From: Streptomyces blattellae
Lineage (GTDB): Bacteria > Actinomycetota > Actinomycetes > Streptomycetales > Streptomycetaceae
Length of the DNA: 64,000 nt
Assembly (NCBI RefSeq): GCF_009709555.1
Contig: NZ_WJBG01000217.1
Coordinates: 1 to 64,000 of the forward strand
Direction of reading: 5' to 3'
A program made the position numbers and the translations under genes. A model generated the notes under the pieces. The model searched no databases and was not told the origin of the DNA. It saw nothing but the letters and a program-made list of their open reading frames with translations. This document shows, in pieces, positions 57,407 through 64,000 of the stretch. How positions within the stretch are numbered: position 1 is the first letter of the stretch; each line of letters begins with the position of its first letter.

Positions 57407-57908
57407 ACGCTCGCCTGGTTCCGGGGCCAGCAGGCTGTTCAGCGGACCCCGACACCACCGACGCCGCCCTCGTCTCCTACCTGCGCCGCGCCACCGGCCG
57501 CTTCCCCCGGGACAGCCGCCTGGCCACGCTGGCCCGCGAACACAAACTCCAGCTCACCACCGTCGTCGGCCCACCGGCCGGCACGCGCAACTGATCCGCC
57601 CCGCGCGTCGGCCGACCGGCGGCTCACGGTTTTTCGTGACGCACCAGACCGTTGGACACGCGCCGGCGGGTGATCAGGACTGTCCGCCGCCCTGCCCACT
57701 CTCTTGATCCGCCGTCAGAGGCTCAGGGTTCGGCCATCGTCGAGACCCTCCGCGTCTCAGACTTCGGCTTCCCTGCGGTGAGCTGCCCCCGGTCTCGTCA
57801 AGCGTTGGCTGTCCTGGGCCCCGCCGGCCGAGACACCGACGAGGAGGGACAGCCCGTTCGCGTCCGACAGGACGCGGGTGGCGTCGATCACTCCGTTGAC
57901 GGCCTGAG
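57407..57908. other. Stretch without an intact gene
   Basis: About 500 bases after the XRE regulator. At 57430-57594 a frame ending in LVSYLRRATGRFPRDSRLAT has plausible codon use and could be the tail of a lost gene, but it is unrecognised. The remainder shows nothing. Confidence 0.45.
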
Positions 57909-57936
57909 TTGACGCCGATAAGTTATCGCCACTAAC
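57909..57936 (+). promoter_or_regulatory. Promoter with palindrome for thioesterase-TetR operon
   Basis: TTGACG (57909-57914) makes a good -35 box, with ACTAAC (57931-57936) as a weak -10 box. Between them lies the palindrome CGATAAGTTATCG (57916-57928), placed so that a bound repressor would block RNA polymerase. The TetR gene two positions downstream is the natural candidate. Confidence 0.5.
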
Positions 57937-57953
57937 CAGGATGGGAGTGTCCC

Positions 57954-58358
57954 GTGGTCACACTTGAAGCCGAAGACGTCTACGCGCTCGCGCCGTATGC
58001 CAAGACGCTCGGAGTCGAGTTCAAGGAGATTACGGAAGCCGGCGTTCAAGCCAGACTGGCGCACGATCACTCCCTTTCCACGGTGGGCGGCGGACTCCAC
58101 GGAGGGGCATTGATGGGGCTCGCCGATGTGTGCGCTGCCGTTTGCGCCGCCCTCAACGGTCCAGCCGGCGCCGCACCGGCCACCGTGGAGTCGAGCACGC
58201 ATTTTCTTCGGCCCGCACGCACGAGCGTCGTTGCGACAGCTCGTCCCTTGCGTCTGGGGCGCAACACTGTCATCGAGGTCGATATTCATGATGACGAAGG
58301 TGAACTGTGCGCCCGGGTAACCCAAGTGGTCACCACCGTCAAACCCAAGGCATCTTGA
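57954..58358 (+). CDS. PaaI-type hotdog thioesterase
   Basis: A 134-residue hotdog-fold acyl-CoA thioesterase. The family motif LHGGALMGLADVCAAV (about residues 48-63) and STHFLRPA are present. It should hydrolyse aromatic or medium acyl-CoA. The GTG start is preceded by GGGAG. It is probably co-transcribed with the TetR gene 46 bases downstream. Base composition is lower in GC than its neighbours (also true of the TetR gene), which hints at recent acquisition. Confidence 0.85.
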   Translation: MVTLEAEDVYALAPYAKTLGVEFKEITEAGVQARLAHDHSLSTVGGGLHGGALMGLADVCAAVCAALNGPAGAAPATVESSTHFLRPARTSVVATARPLRLGRNTVIEVDIHDDEGELCARVTQVVTTVKPKAS

Positions 58359-58404
58359 TGTCTGGTCACGCACCGTCACAACATCGCACTCTCGTCACCT
58401 GCGT

Positions 58405-59079
58405 ATGGTCGCCCTCTCACCAAGGCTCGTATCTGTGACTGGTTCCCGAGTTCGCGCCGCCAAGGGCCAGGGCGGTCTGCTCCGCAACCAACTTCTCGAC
58501 ATCGCCGATCAGCTGCTGGAAGACGGAGGCTCCGACGCTCTTACGATTCGTGCAGTAGCAACAAGTGCGGGAGTCAGCCCGCCGGCCGTCTACCTCCACT
58601 TCGCCTCGAAGCGGGAACTCGTCCATGCGACGTGCCTGCGCGTGTGGAGCTCACTGTTCATCGAGTTGGAAGCAGTGTCCCGGAAAGTCCCGGATCCTGT
58701 GACGGCGCTCTACGAAACCTGCGTCGCCTACATCGCATTTGGACTTCGTCATCCTTCCCAGTACCGACTCGTGATGGCCGGCGAGGCCACCGAAGCCAGC
58801 CGTCAGAACGAAGATGAATGCTTCCGCTATTTCCGGGACAAGGTCACAGCTTGTGCGGATGCCGGGGTACCTGTGACGAGTAGAACCGAAACCGCCAGAG
58901 TGTTGTGCGCCAGCGTGCACGGGGCGGTTTCTCTCCTGATCCACCAAGAGCGTGATGTATGGCCTCCAGACAGTGATCGCTACGTCAGACGGGCGGCGTC
59001 CTCAGCCGTCCACGGCGCACTTCTCACTGCATCCCACGCGGTCAGACCCTCGATGGCCAACGTAACGCAGTCGGGCTGA
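58405..59079 (+). CDS. TetR-family regulator
   Basis: A 224-residue TetR regulator with the HTH LTIRAVATSAGVSPPAVYLH (about residues 46-65) and a TetR C-terminal (WHG-like) ligand domain. It lies behind the thioesterase gene in the same orientation, so it probably senses an acyl-CoA or aromatic acid and controls the shared promoter at 57909. The start is uncertain: MVALSPRL at 58405 or a later GTG. Confidence 0.83.
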   Translation: MVALSPRLVSVTGSRVRAAKGQGGLLRNQLLDIADQLLEDGGSDALTIRAVATSAGVSPPAVYLHFASKRELVHATCLRVWSSLFIELEAVSRKVPDPVTALYETCVAYIAFGLRHPSQYRLVMAGEATEASRQNEDECFRYFRDKVTACADAGVPVTSRTETARVLCASVHGAVSLLIHQERDVWPPDSDRYVRRAASSAVHGALLTASHAVRPSMANVTQSG

Positions 59080-59129
59080 ACTACGGCTGCCAAGCCGCGC
59101 CGCGGGGACCACCGGCCGGTGAGAGAGGC

Positions 59130-59954
59130 TCCTGGCCCCGGTGGGATCCGCAGAACATGAGGTCGACCCGGGTGAGGAACTCGCGACGGATGCGGTCGGC
59201 GACGTTCGAGACCTCTTCGGAGCCGTCGTCGGCGGGGTCGATGTGGACCGGTACGGGCGCTGGCCGGCGGGGAGCGTGACGATGCGGGCGATCTCATCGG
59301 AGACCATGGATGCGTCCGCGTTCTCGGGGGCCAGGGCGGCCGGCTTCTTCGCGACCTGCTCCCTGAGGCCGGGATACTTCGTCCTTGCCGGCAGTTCGCG
59401 GGCCAGGACCAGCGTCATGGCCTCGATGGCGCCCTTGCTGGCCGCGTAGGCGCCGTAGGTGGGGAACTGCGGGCGGGTGACCGAGGTCGAGAAGTTGATG
59501 ACCGCACCCGCCGGGCCGCACCCGCCGGGCCGCACTCGCCGGGCCGCACTCGCCGGGCCGCACTCGCCGGGCCGCCTGCTGGGAGACCACGAAGGTGCCG
59601 CGGATGTTGGTGCGGTGCATCCGGTCCAGGTCGTTCAGGTCCAGCGTGGCGGTCGGGGACAGGAGCATGACGCCCGCCGTGTTGACGACGACGTCGATGC
59701 CGCCGAACTCCCACTCCACGGCGTCGAATGCCTACGCCATGGCGTGCTCGTCGGCGATGTCGCCGCCGACCGCGATCGCCCGGTCGCCCGCCGCGGTGAC
59801 CGCGGCGACCGTTTCCTCGGCGCGGGCCTTGTTGCCGGCCGTAGTGGACGCCGACGGCGATGCCGTCCTTGGCGAGGCGTTCGACGACCGCGCGGCCGAT
59901 GCCGCCGGAACCGCCGGTGACCAGGGCGATGCGGGTGGTGGAGTGGTCGGTCAT
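59130..59954 (-). pseudogene. Degraded SDR oxidoreductase gene
   Basis: Pieces of one SDR lie in three minus-strand frames: TDHSTTRIALVTGGSGGIGR from 59954, then DVVVNTAGVMLLSPTATLDL, then AVINFSTSVTRPQFPTYGAY with the catalytic YxxSK. Lesions seen: a one-base shift near 59840, an amber stop at about 59732-59734, a 14-bp tandem expansion at 59510-59579 that shifts the frame, and a further shift near 59230. The C-terminal part resembles a different SDR subgroup, so a deletion may have fused two genes. It is not translatable as one protein. Confidence 0.8.
59510..59579. repeat. 14-bp tandem repeat inside the SDR pseudogene
   Basis: Units GCCGGGCCGCACCC, three of GCCGGGCCGCACTC, and a diverged fifth GCCGGGCCGCCTGC. 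The intact gene would have had about one unit encoding part of QQAARRVRPGG. The expansion changes the reading frame. Confidence 0.9.
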
Positions 59955-60255
59955 GGTGATCCGACCTTCGGTGTGATGCCCAGCCGTCCGTGTGGGCCGG
60001 GCCGAGACTGTGGATGAGCTGAGGGTGAGGGGCGTTCGCTGTCGAGGGCAGCCGTGACGGGGCGACCCGCTTGGCGGGATCGCGGTCGGCGGGCAGGGAT
60101 GGCCGCGACTCTTCCCCTCGGCCTTTGCCGGGCTGGCCCGACCCGGGCACGTGCGGTCCCGGGCCATGCTCAGTGGTGGGCGCGCTCGTCGTCGTGTCCT
60201 GCGGCCGGTGATCCACTTGCCACCCCTGTGCCGGCCTCCAGCCAACTCGCCGCCA

Positions 60256-60289
60256 GCGGGCAGCCCGGGGACGGACCCGGGCTGCCCGC
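60256..60289. terminator. Terminator downstream of the multicopper oxidase gene
   Basis: GCGGGCAGCCCGGG pairs perfectly with CCCGGGCTGCCCGC around GACGGA, 11 bases past the oxidase stop. The rest of the 346-base stretch 59955-60300 holds no gene. Confidence 0.85.
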
Positions 60290-60300
60290 GGCACATCGGA

Positions 60301-61920
60301 TCAGCCTCGGTAGCCGACCAGGGCCATCATTCCGGCTTCGCCGTGGTAGGCGTTGTGGCAGTGCAGCATCCATTGCCCCGGGTTGTCCGCGTCGAAGAAC
60401 ACCGACAGGGTCTTTTTCGGCAGGACGATCGCGGTGTCCTTGCGGGGGCCGTCACTGCCGAGCTGGTAGGTGTGGCCGTGCAGGTGCATCGGGTGCCACA
60501 TGGTGGTGGTGTTGACGAAGTCCAGCCGTACCCGCTGGCCTTGCTCGACCGTGATCGGGTTCGCGGTCGGGTTGTTCATGTCGAACCGCTTGCCGTTGAT
60601 GGCCCAGTTGTAGGTCGTCATGCCGCCGGTCAGCTCGATGCGGTGGACCCGGTCTGCCCTCTTCGGCGTCAGCCGGACGTCGTCCACCGCGCGCAGCTGC
60701 GAAGCGGTCATGATCTTCCCGTCCAGCTCCTTCGGGCGCGTCGTCGCTTTCGGTAGGCCGCCCGAGCCGGTGCGGACCAAGGCCATGCCGGTGGCGTTCT
60801 TGCCCTCCGCCAACGCGACGAGGGGGAAGACGCCATCGCCCAAGGTGACGAGGGCGTCGTAGCGTTCGCCCATCCCGATCAGCACCGCGTCGACCTGCTG
60901 GTGCCCGATCGGGAAACCGTCGGTGTGGGTGAGGGTGAGCTGGTGGCCGCCGAGGGCGACGCGGTACGCGGTGTCGCCGCCGGCGTTGATCAGGCGCAGC
61001 CGGACCCGCTTGCCGGGCTTGGTGCGGAAGACGTCCGGGTCGGCCGGTACACGGCCGTTGATCAGGTGGTGGGGGTACTTCACGTCGCCGGCGTCGCCCC
61101 CGAGCAGCGGGCTCTGAGCGCCCATCAGCATGAACCTCGTGGACATGCCCGAGCCGGAGGACGGGGAGGGTGAGCTGCTCGTCGCGCTCGTGCCGCTGCC
61201 CATGTCCATGCCGTCCATGTCTCCCATGTCGTGGCCCTCGTGGCCGGAGGAGCTGGACGGGCTGCCGGAGTCGTCGCCCATGTGCATCCCGCCCATGCCC
61301 TGCTTCAGCTCGGCGAAGGCGTCGTCCGGGGTGCCGGTGACACCGTCGAGCCAGTCGTCGAGGACGATCACCCACTCCTCGTCGTACGACAGGGGTTCCC
61401 TCGGGTCCTCCACGATCAGCGGCGCGTACAGGCCCCGGTCGAGCTGGACGCCGACGTGCGGGTGGAAGAAGTAGGTGCCGGGGGCGTCGGCGGTGAACCG
61501 GTAGGTGAAGTTGCGTCCTGCCCGGACGGCACTCTGGGTGGCCGGCGGTACGCCGTCCATGTCGTTGCGCAGGGCGATGCCGTGCCAGTGGATGGAGGTG
61601 GTGGTGCGGTTGGGCAGCTGGTTGGACAGCGTGGCGGCGAGTGTGTCACCGGCCGAGAGGCGCAGTTCCTTGCCGGGGGTCTGGCTGCTGAAGGCCCAGG
61701 TCCTGGCCGTGATCCCGCAGCCCAGGTCGACCTTTGCCTGGGCTGCGGTCAGGGTCAGTTCGTGTGTCCTGCCGCTTTTGGTGCGCTTCTTGTCGGCGGC
61801 GGCGACGGCCGACCCGGAGGGGCTGAGCAGGGCGGGCGTGCTGCCGGAGCCGCTGCAGGCGGCCAGCGCGCCCGCGCCCGCGACGCCGAGCCCGGCCAGC
61901 AAGACGGAGCGGCGGTTCAT
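60301..61920 (-). CDS. Multicopper oxidase (copper detoxification)
   Basis: A 539-residue three-domain oxidase that should oxidise Cu(I) or phenols with O2. The signal has twin arginines (MNRRSVLLAGLG, Tat-type) and a lipobox LAAC with C22, so it is an exported lipoprotein. Copper ligands: H111/H113 (HWHG), H153/H155 (HPHVG), HPMHLHGH and HCHNAYHGEAGM. Residues 209-241 are a Met/His-rich copper-binding insert. The ATG at 61920 is chosen by the signal peptide; a ribosome site is weak. It follows the DUF6153-type gene and a CsoR-type operator. Confidence 0.92.
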   Translation of the reverse strand: MNRRSVLLAGLGVAGAGALAACSGSGSTPALLSPSGSAVAAADKKRTKSGRTHELTLTAAQAKVDLGCGITARTWAFSSQTPGKELRLSAGDTLAATLSNQLPNRTTTSIHWHGIALRNDMDGVPPATQSAVRAGRNFTYRFTADAPGTYFFHPHVGVQLDRGLYAPLIVEDPREPLSYDEEWVIVLDDWLDGVTGTPDDAFAELKQGMGGMHMGDDSGSPSSSSGHEGHDMGDMDGMDMGSGTSATSSSPSPSSGSGMSTRFMLMGAQSPLLGGDAGDVKYPHHLINGRVPADPDVFRTKPGKRVRLRLINAGGDTAYRVALGGHQLTLTHTDGFPIGHQQVDAVLIGMGERYDALVTLGDGVFPLVALAEGKNATGMALVRTGSGGLPKATTRPKELDGKIMTASQLRAVDDVRLTPKRADRVHRIELTGGMTTYNWAINGKRFDMNNPTANPITVEQGQRVRLDFVNTTTMWHPMHLHGHTYQLGSDGPRKDTAIVLPKKTLSVFFDADNPGQWMLHCHNAYHGEAGMMALVGYRG

Positions 61921-62020
61921 GCTGTTCACAGGGGGTGTCCTTGTCTCGATATCGCTGTTGTTCGGTCGCGTGGGGGCAACGGCCGAGCGCATGCGTGAAC
62001 GCGCGCGGCCGATGCGCGGC

Positions 62021-62491
62021 CTACAGCAGCAATCGAGAGAGGACCGAAAGATCGGGTGGGGCCCTGCCGGTCGTCCCCGGGACGTCTCGGCCGGCGGCTG
62101 CCCTGGGAGGGACGGCCGGAGCGAAGCCGGTGGAGGGCTGGTGGGGAGGCGCGAGCTTCATGCTGTCGACGCCAGCGGCGGAGCAGTGCTGCATCGCTGT
62201 GCCGGAGCACGTCCCGTCGTCGTGGCCCGCGGCCGGGGCTGTGATGCCGGACGGCATGGAGTGCCCGCTCGCATGGACGGGCATCGCTGGTGTGGTCTTG
62301 TGATGCATGCCCGCCGTGCTGCTCGTGCCGGAAGCCCGGGCGGGCGGCACGTGGGTGACGGCGGTGGCTGTTTCGTGGTGGACCAGAACGGCAAGCGCCG
62401 CCATCAGCGCGATGACGGCAGCGCGTGTCCACCGGAGCAGTGCACCCTGAGCGGCGCGTCCTCGGTGAGCGGCTGTCGCCATGGCTTCCAT
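62021..62491 (-). CDS. DUF6153-type membrane protein
   Basis: A 156-residue protein with one N-terminal membrane helix (AAVIALMAALAVLVHHETA, about residues 24-42) and an outside region rich in His and Met (GMHHKTTPAMPVHASGHSM), suited to binding copper. The PPDLSVLSRLLL tail matches the small DUF6153 family found beside copper genes in actinomycetes. It is the first gene after the CsoR box and is probably co-transcribed with the multicopper oxidase. The start may be ATG 62491 or ATG 62482. Confidence 0.75.
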   Translation of the reverse strand: MEAMATAAHRGRAAQGALLRWTRAAVIALMAALAVLVHHETATAVTHVPPARASGTSSTAGMHHKTTPAMPVHASGHSMPSGITAPAAGHDDGTCSGTAMQHCSAAGVDSMKLAPPHQPSTGFAPAVPPRAAAGRDVPGTTGRAPPDLSVLSRLLL

Positions 62492-62525
62492 CCGTGCTGT
62501 GCTGAAGCGGCCCGTCCCGCGTCAA

Positions 62526-62544
62526 TATACCCCTTGGGGGTAAA
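62526..62544 (-). promoter_or_regulatory. CsoR-type copper operator
   Basis: TACCCC-TT-GGGGGTA within an AT-rich flank (62528-62542 core) matches the pseudo-palindromic CsoR binding site of Streptomyces. On the minus strand it overlaps a -10-like TATATT upstream of the DUF6153 gene, so CsoR would block this transcript until Cu(I) binds. Confidence 0.82.
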
Positions 62545-62589
62545 TAGGCGACTGGGGTGACGAGGTGCGAACACCCATGATGACGCTGG

Positions 62590-62919
62590 CTACAGACGTA
62601 GTGCGCGGCGCAAGGTGTCGTTGAGTTCTGCGAACTCCTCCTCGGCGTGGGCGGGGTCGGTGCGGGCGGCGTCGGTGACGCAGCCGCGCACGTGGTCGTC
62701 GAGCAGGCCGACGGCGACCTCCTGAAGGGCGCGGCCGGCGGCGCTGATCTGGGTGAGGACGTCGATGCAGTAGCGGTCGTCGGTGACCATGCGGGAGATG
62801 CCGCGTATCTGGCCTTCGATCTTGTTCAGGCGGGCCAGGTGGTCGGCCTTGTGGCTGGTGTAACCGGGTGCCTCGGTGTGCCGTTCGCGCGTATGGCGGG
62901 TGGCCGGAGTGGTGGTCAT
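62590..62919 (-). CDS. csoR: Copper-sensing transcriptional repressor CsoR
   Basis: A 109-residue all-helical tetrameric repressor that leaves DNA when Cu(I) binds. The Cu(I) ligands are present: C51 (DRYCIDVL), H76 and C80 (DDHVRGC). The DNA-contact helix includes HLARLNKIEGQIRGI. The ATG at 62919 overlaps the CopA stop by four bases, so it is coupled to the pump. Its predicted binding site lies 45 bases past its stop, in front of the DUF6153-oxidase operon. Confidence 0.94.
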   Translation of the reverse strand: MTTTPATRHTRERHTEAPGYTSHKADHLARLNKIEGQIRGISRMVTDDRYCIDVLTQISAAGRALQEVAVGLLDDHVRGCVTDAARTDPAHAEEEFAELNDTLRRALRL

Positions 62920-64000
62920 CGGGGTTCGCCCCCCTCGTGCGTTCCGCCGGGCGTGGGGGCGGTGTAGCGGTCCGGCTCTGCGTCGAACGCGGCGGCGCAG
63001 TGGGTGGAGCAGAAGTAGTAGGTGCCGTGCTCGGTTTGCCGGTGTTCGGCGGCGGTCGCCTTGTCCACCTGCATGCCGCACACGGGGTCCGTGACCATGC
63101 CGTCGCCATCGCTCTTGGGGACAGGGTGATGGCCAGGGTCCGCCAGGGGAGCCGTGCTCTCGGCCGGGGCGCGGTCGGCGGCGGACTCGACCCGGGGCTG
63201 GACGCTCGCGGGATGGGCTTCGGGCAGCGGCTGGGTGTGCCAGCGGCGCAGCCGGGAGGCGTTGGTGACGACCGACAGCGAGCTGAGCGCCATGGCCGCG
63301 GCGGCGATGATCGGGCTGAGGCGCAGGCCCCACAGCGGGTACAGGGCGCCCGCGGCGAGGGGGACGCCGACTGCGTTGTAGACCAGGGCGAAGAACAGGT
63401 TCTGCCGGATGTTGCGCATGGTGGCCCGCGACAGCCGGATCGCCGTGACGACTCCGCTCAGCGAGCCGGAGATCAGGGTGATGTCGGCGGCTTCGATGGC
63501 CACGTCGGTGCCGGTGCCGATCGCGAGGCCGACATCGGCGGCGGCCAGGGCGGGGGCGTCGTTGATGCCGTCGCCGACCATGCCGACGGTGCGGCCCTCG
63601 CCCTGGAGACGGCGGATCTCGTCGGCCTTGTGCTCGGGCAGCACCTCGGCCAGCACCCGGTCCACGCCCACCTGGGCGGCGATCGCCCCGGCCGTGCGGG
63701 CGTTGTCTCCGGTGATGATGACGACGTCGATGCCGAGGCGCTGGAGGGCGGCGACGGCGGAGACGGAGTCGTCCTTGACGGTGTCGGCGACGGCCAGCAC
63801 ACCCGCGGGACGTCCGTCGACCGCTGCGAGTACGGGGGTCTTGCCCTCGGTCGACAGGCCGGCCGCGACGGGGGTCAGGGCGGTGGTGTCGATGCCGACG
63901 TCGCCGAGGAGCCGGGCGGTGCCGACCAGGACGGCGTGTCCGTCGACGGTGGCCTGGACGCCCTTGCCGGTGACCGAGTCGAAGCCGGTCGCCGCGGGCG
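62916..64000 (-). CDS. copA: Copper-exporting P1B-type ATPase, C-terminal part
   Basis: The 3' 1,085 bases of a heavy-metal P-type ATPase; the 5' end lies beyond the window, so the metal-binding domains and CPC motif are not visible. Seen: HP-type nucleotide-binding residues upstream, hinge motif VVIITGDNARTAGAIA, GDGINDAPALAAADVGLAIG, and the last two membrane helices. The final 50 residues form a YHS domain (DPVCGMQV, then YYFCSTHC), an uncommon C-terminal addition likely to bind metal. It should export Cu(I) from the cytoplasm. Confidence 0.93.
   Translation of the reverse strand, partial: PAATGFDSVTGKGVQATVDGHAVLVGTARLLGDVGIDTTALTPVAAGLSTEGKTPVLAAVDGRPAGVLAVADTVKDDSVSAVAALQRLGIDVVIITGDNARTAGAIAAQVGVDRVLAEVLPEHKADEIRRLQGEGRTVGMVGDGINDAPALAAADVGLAIGTGTDVAIEAADITLISGSLSGVVTAIRLSRATMRNIRQNLFFALVYNAVGVPLAAGALYPLWGLRLSPIIAAAAMALSSLSVVTNASRLRRWHTQPLPEAHPASVQPRVESAADRAPAESTAPLADPGHHPVPKSDGDGMVTDPVCGMQVDKATAAEHRQTEHGTYYFCSTHCAAAFDAEPDRYTAPTPGGTHEGGEPR

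Noticed and set aside
59510..59579. Phase-variable on/off switch of the SDR gene
   Set aside because: Changing the unit number could restore one junction, but the amber stop near 59732 and the shifts near 59840 and 59230 would still prevent a full protein.

Overview
The window is chromosomal DNA of a Streptomyces or close relative. The evidence is the very high GC content, the GTG and TTG starts, the abundance of LacI, RpiR, TetR and LAL-type LuxR regulators, a monomeric isocitrate dehydrogenase, and leaderless promoters in which the -10 box sits seven bases before the start codon.

Layout. 1-1.5 kb: an IS110-family insertion sequence. 1.5-3.1 kb: a secreted lipase. 3.1-13.5 kb: a carbohydrate catabolism block, with a three-gene dehydrogenase/SDR/dioxygenase operon divergent from a LacI regulator, a Gfo/Idh/MocA oxidoreductase, an amino-sugar-type kinase coupled to a GH3 glycosidase, an RpiR regulator and a SIS-domain protein. 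13.5-15.8 kb: a TetR/MFS efflux pair with two operator-like palindromes 22 bp apart. 16-25 kb: a protease-rich signalling island, comprising an apparently cytosolic astacin-like protease divergent from a LAL regulator, and a TPR-CHAT caspase-like protein divergent from a coupled subtilase, sigma factor and small-protein operon. 25-31.5 kb: a P450 flanked by two minisatellites, N-formylglutamate amidohydrolase, isocitrate dehydrogenase and an MscS channel. 31.6-39.9 kb: a decayed membrane protein gene, an ABC exporter behind a SoxR-type promoter, then a flavoprotein, an adenylate-forming ligase and a MIO ammonia-lyase whose promoters share one palindrome, and a response regulator that carries a piece of histidine kinase at its C terminus.

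40-52.7 kb: eight minus-strand genes, each overlapping the next by one to four bases, divergent from an RpiR regulator and a decarboxylase-like enzyme. They encode a lipoprotein binding protein, two permeases, MurQ, AnmK, a serine hydrolase, a double ABC ATPase and a glutamine-amidotransferase/M19-dipeptidase fusion. Together they read as a complete pathway for importing and dismantling peptidoglycan fragments: the sugar side through AnmK and MurQ, the peptide side through the fusion enzyme and perhaps the decarboxylase.

52.7-60 kb: a gene graveyard (broken membrane protein, Usp, IclR, IS1634-type transposase and SDR genes, several broken by tandem duplications) with intact islands: a TerD-like protein, an alpha/beta hydrolase with a divergent XRE regulator, and a thioesterase with a TetR regulator. 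60.3-64 kb: a copper-resistance locus (multicopper oxidase, DUF6153-type protein, CsoR, CopA) with a CsoR-type operator; CopA runs off the window edge.
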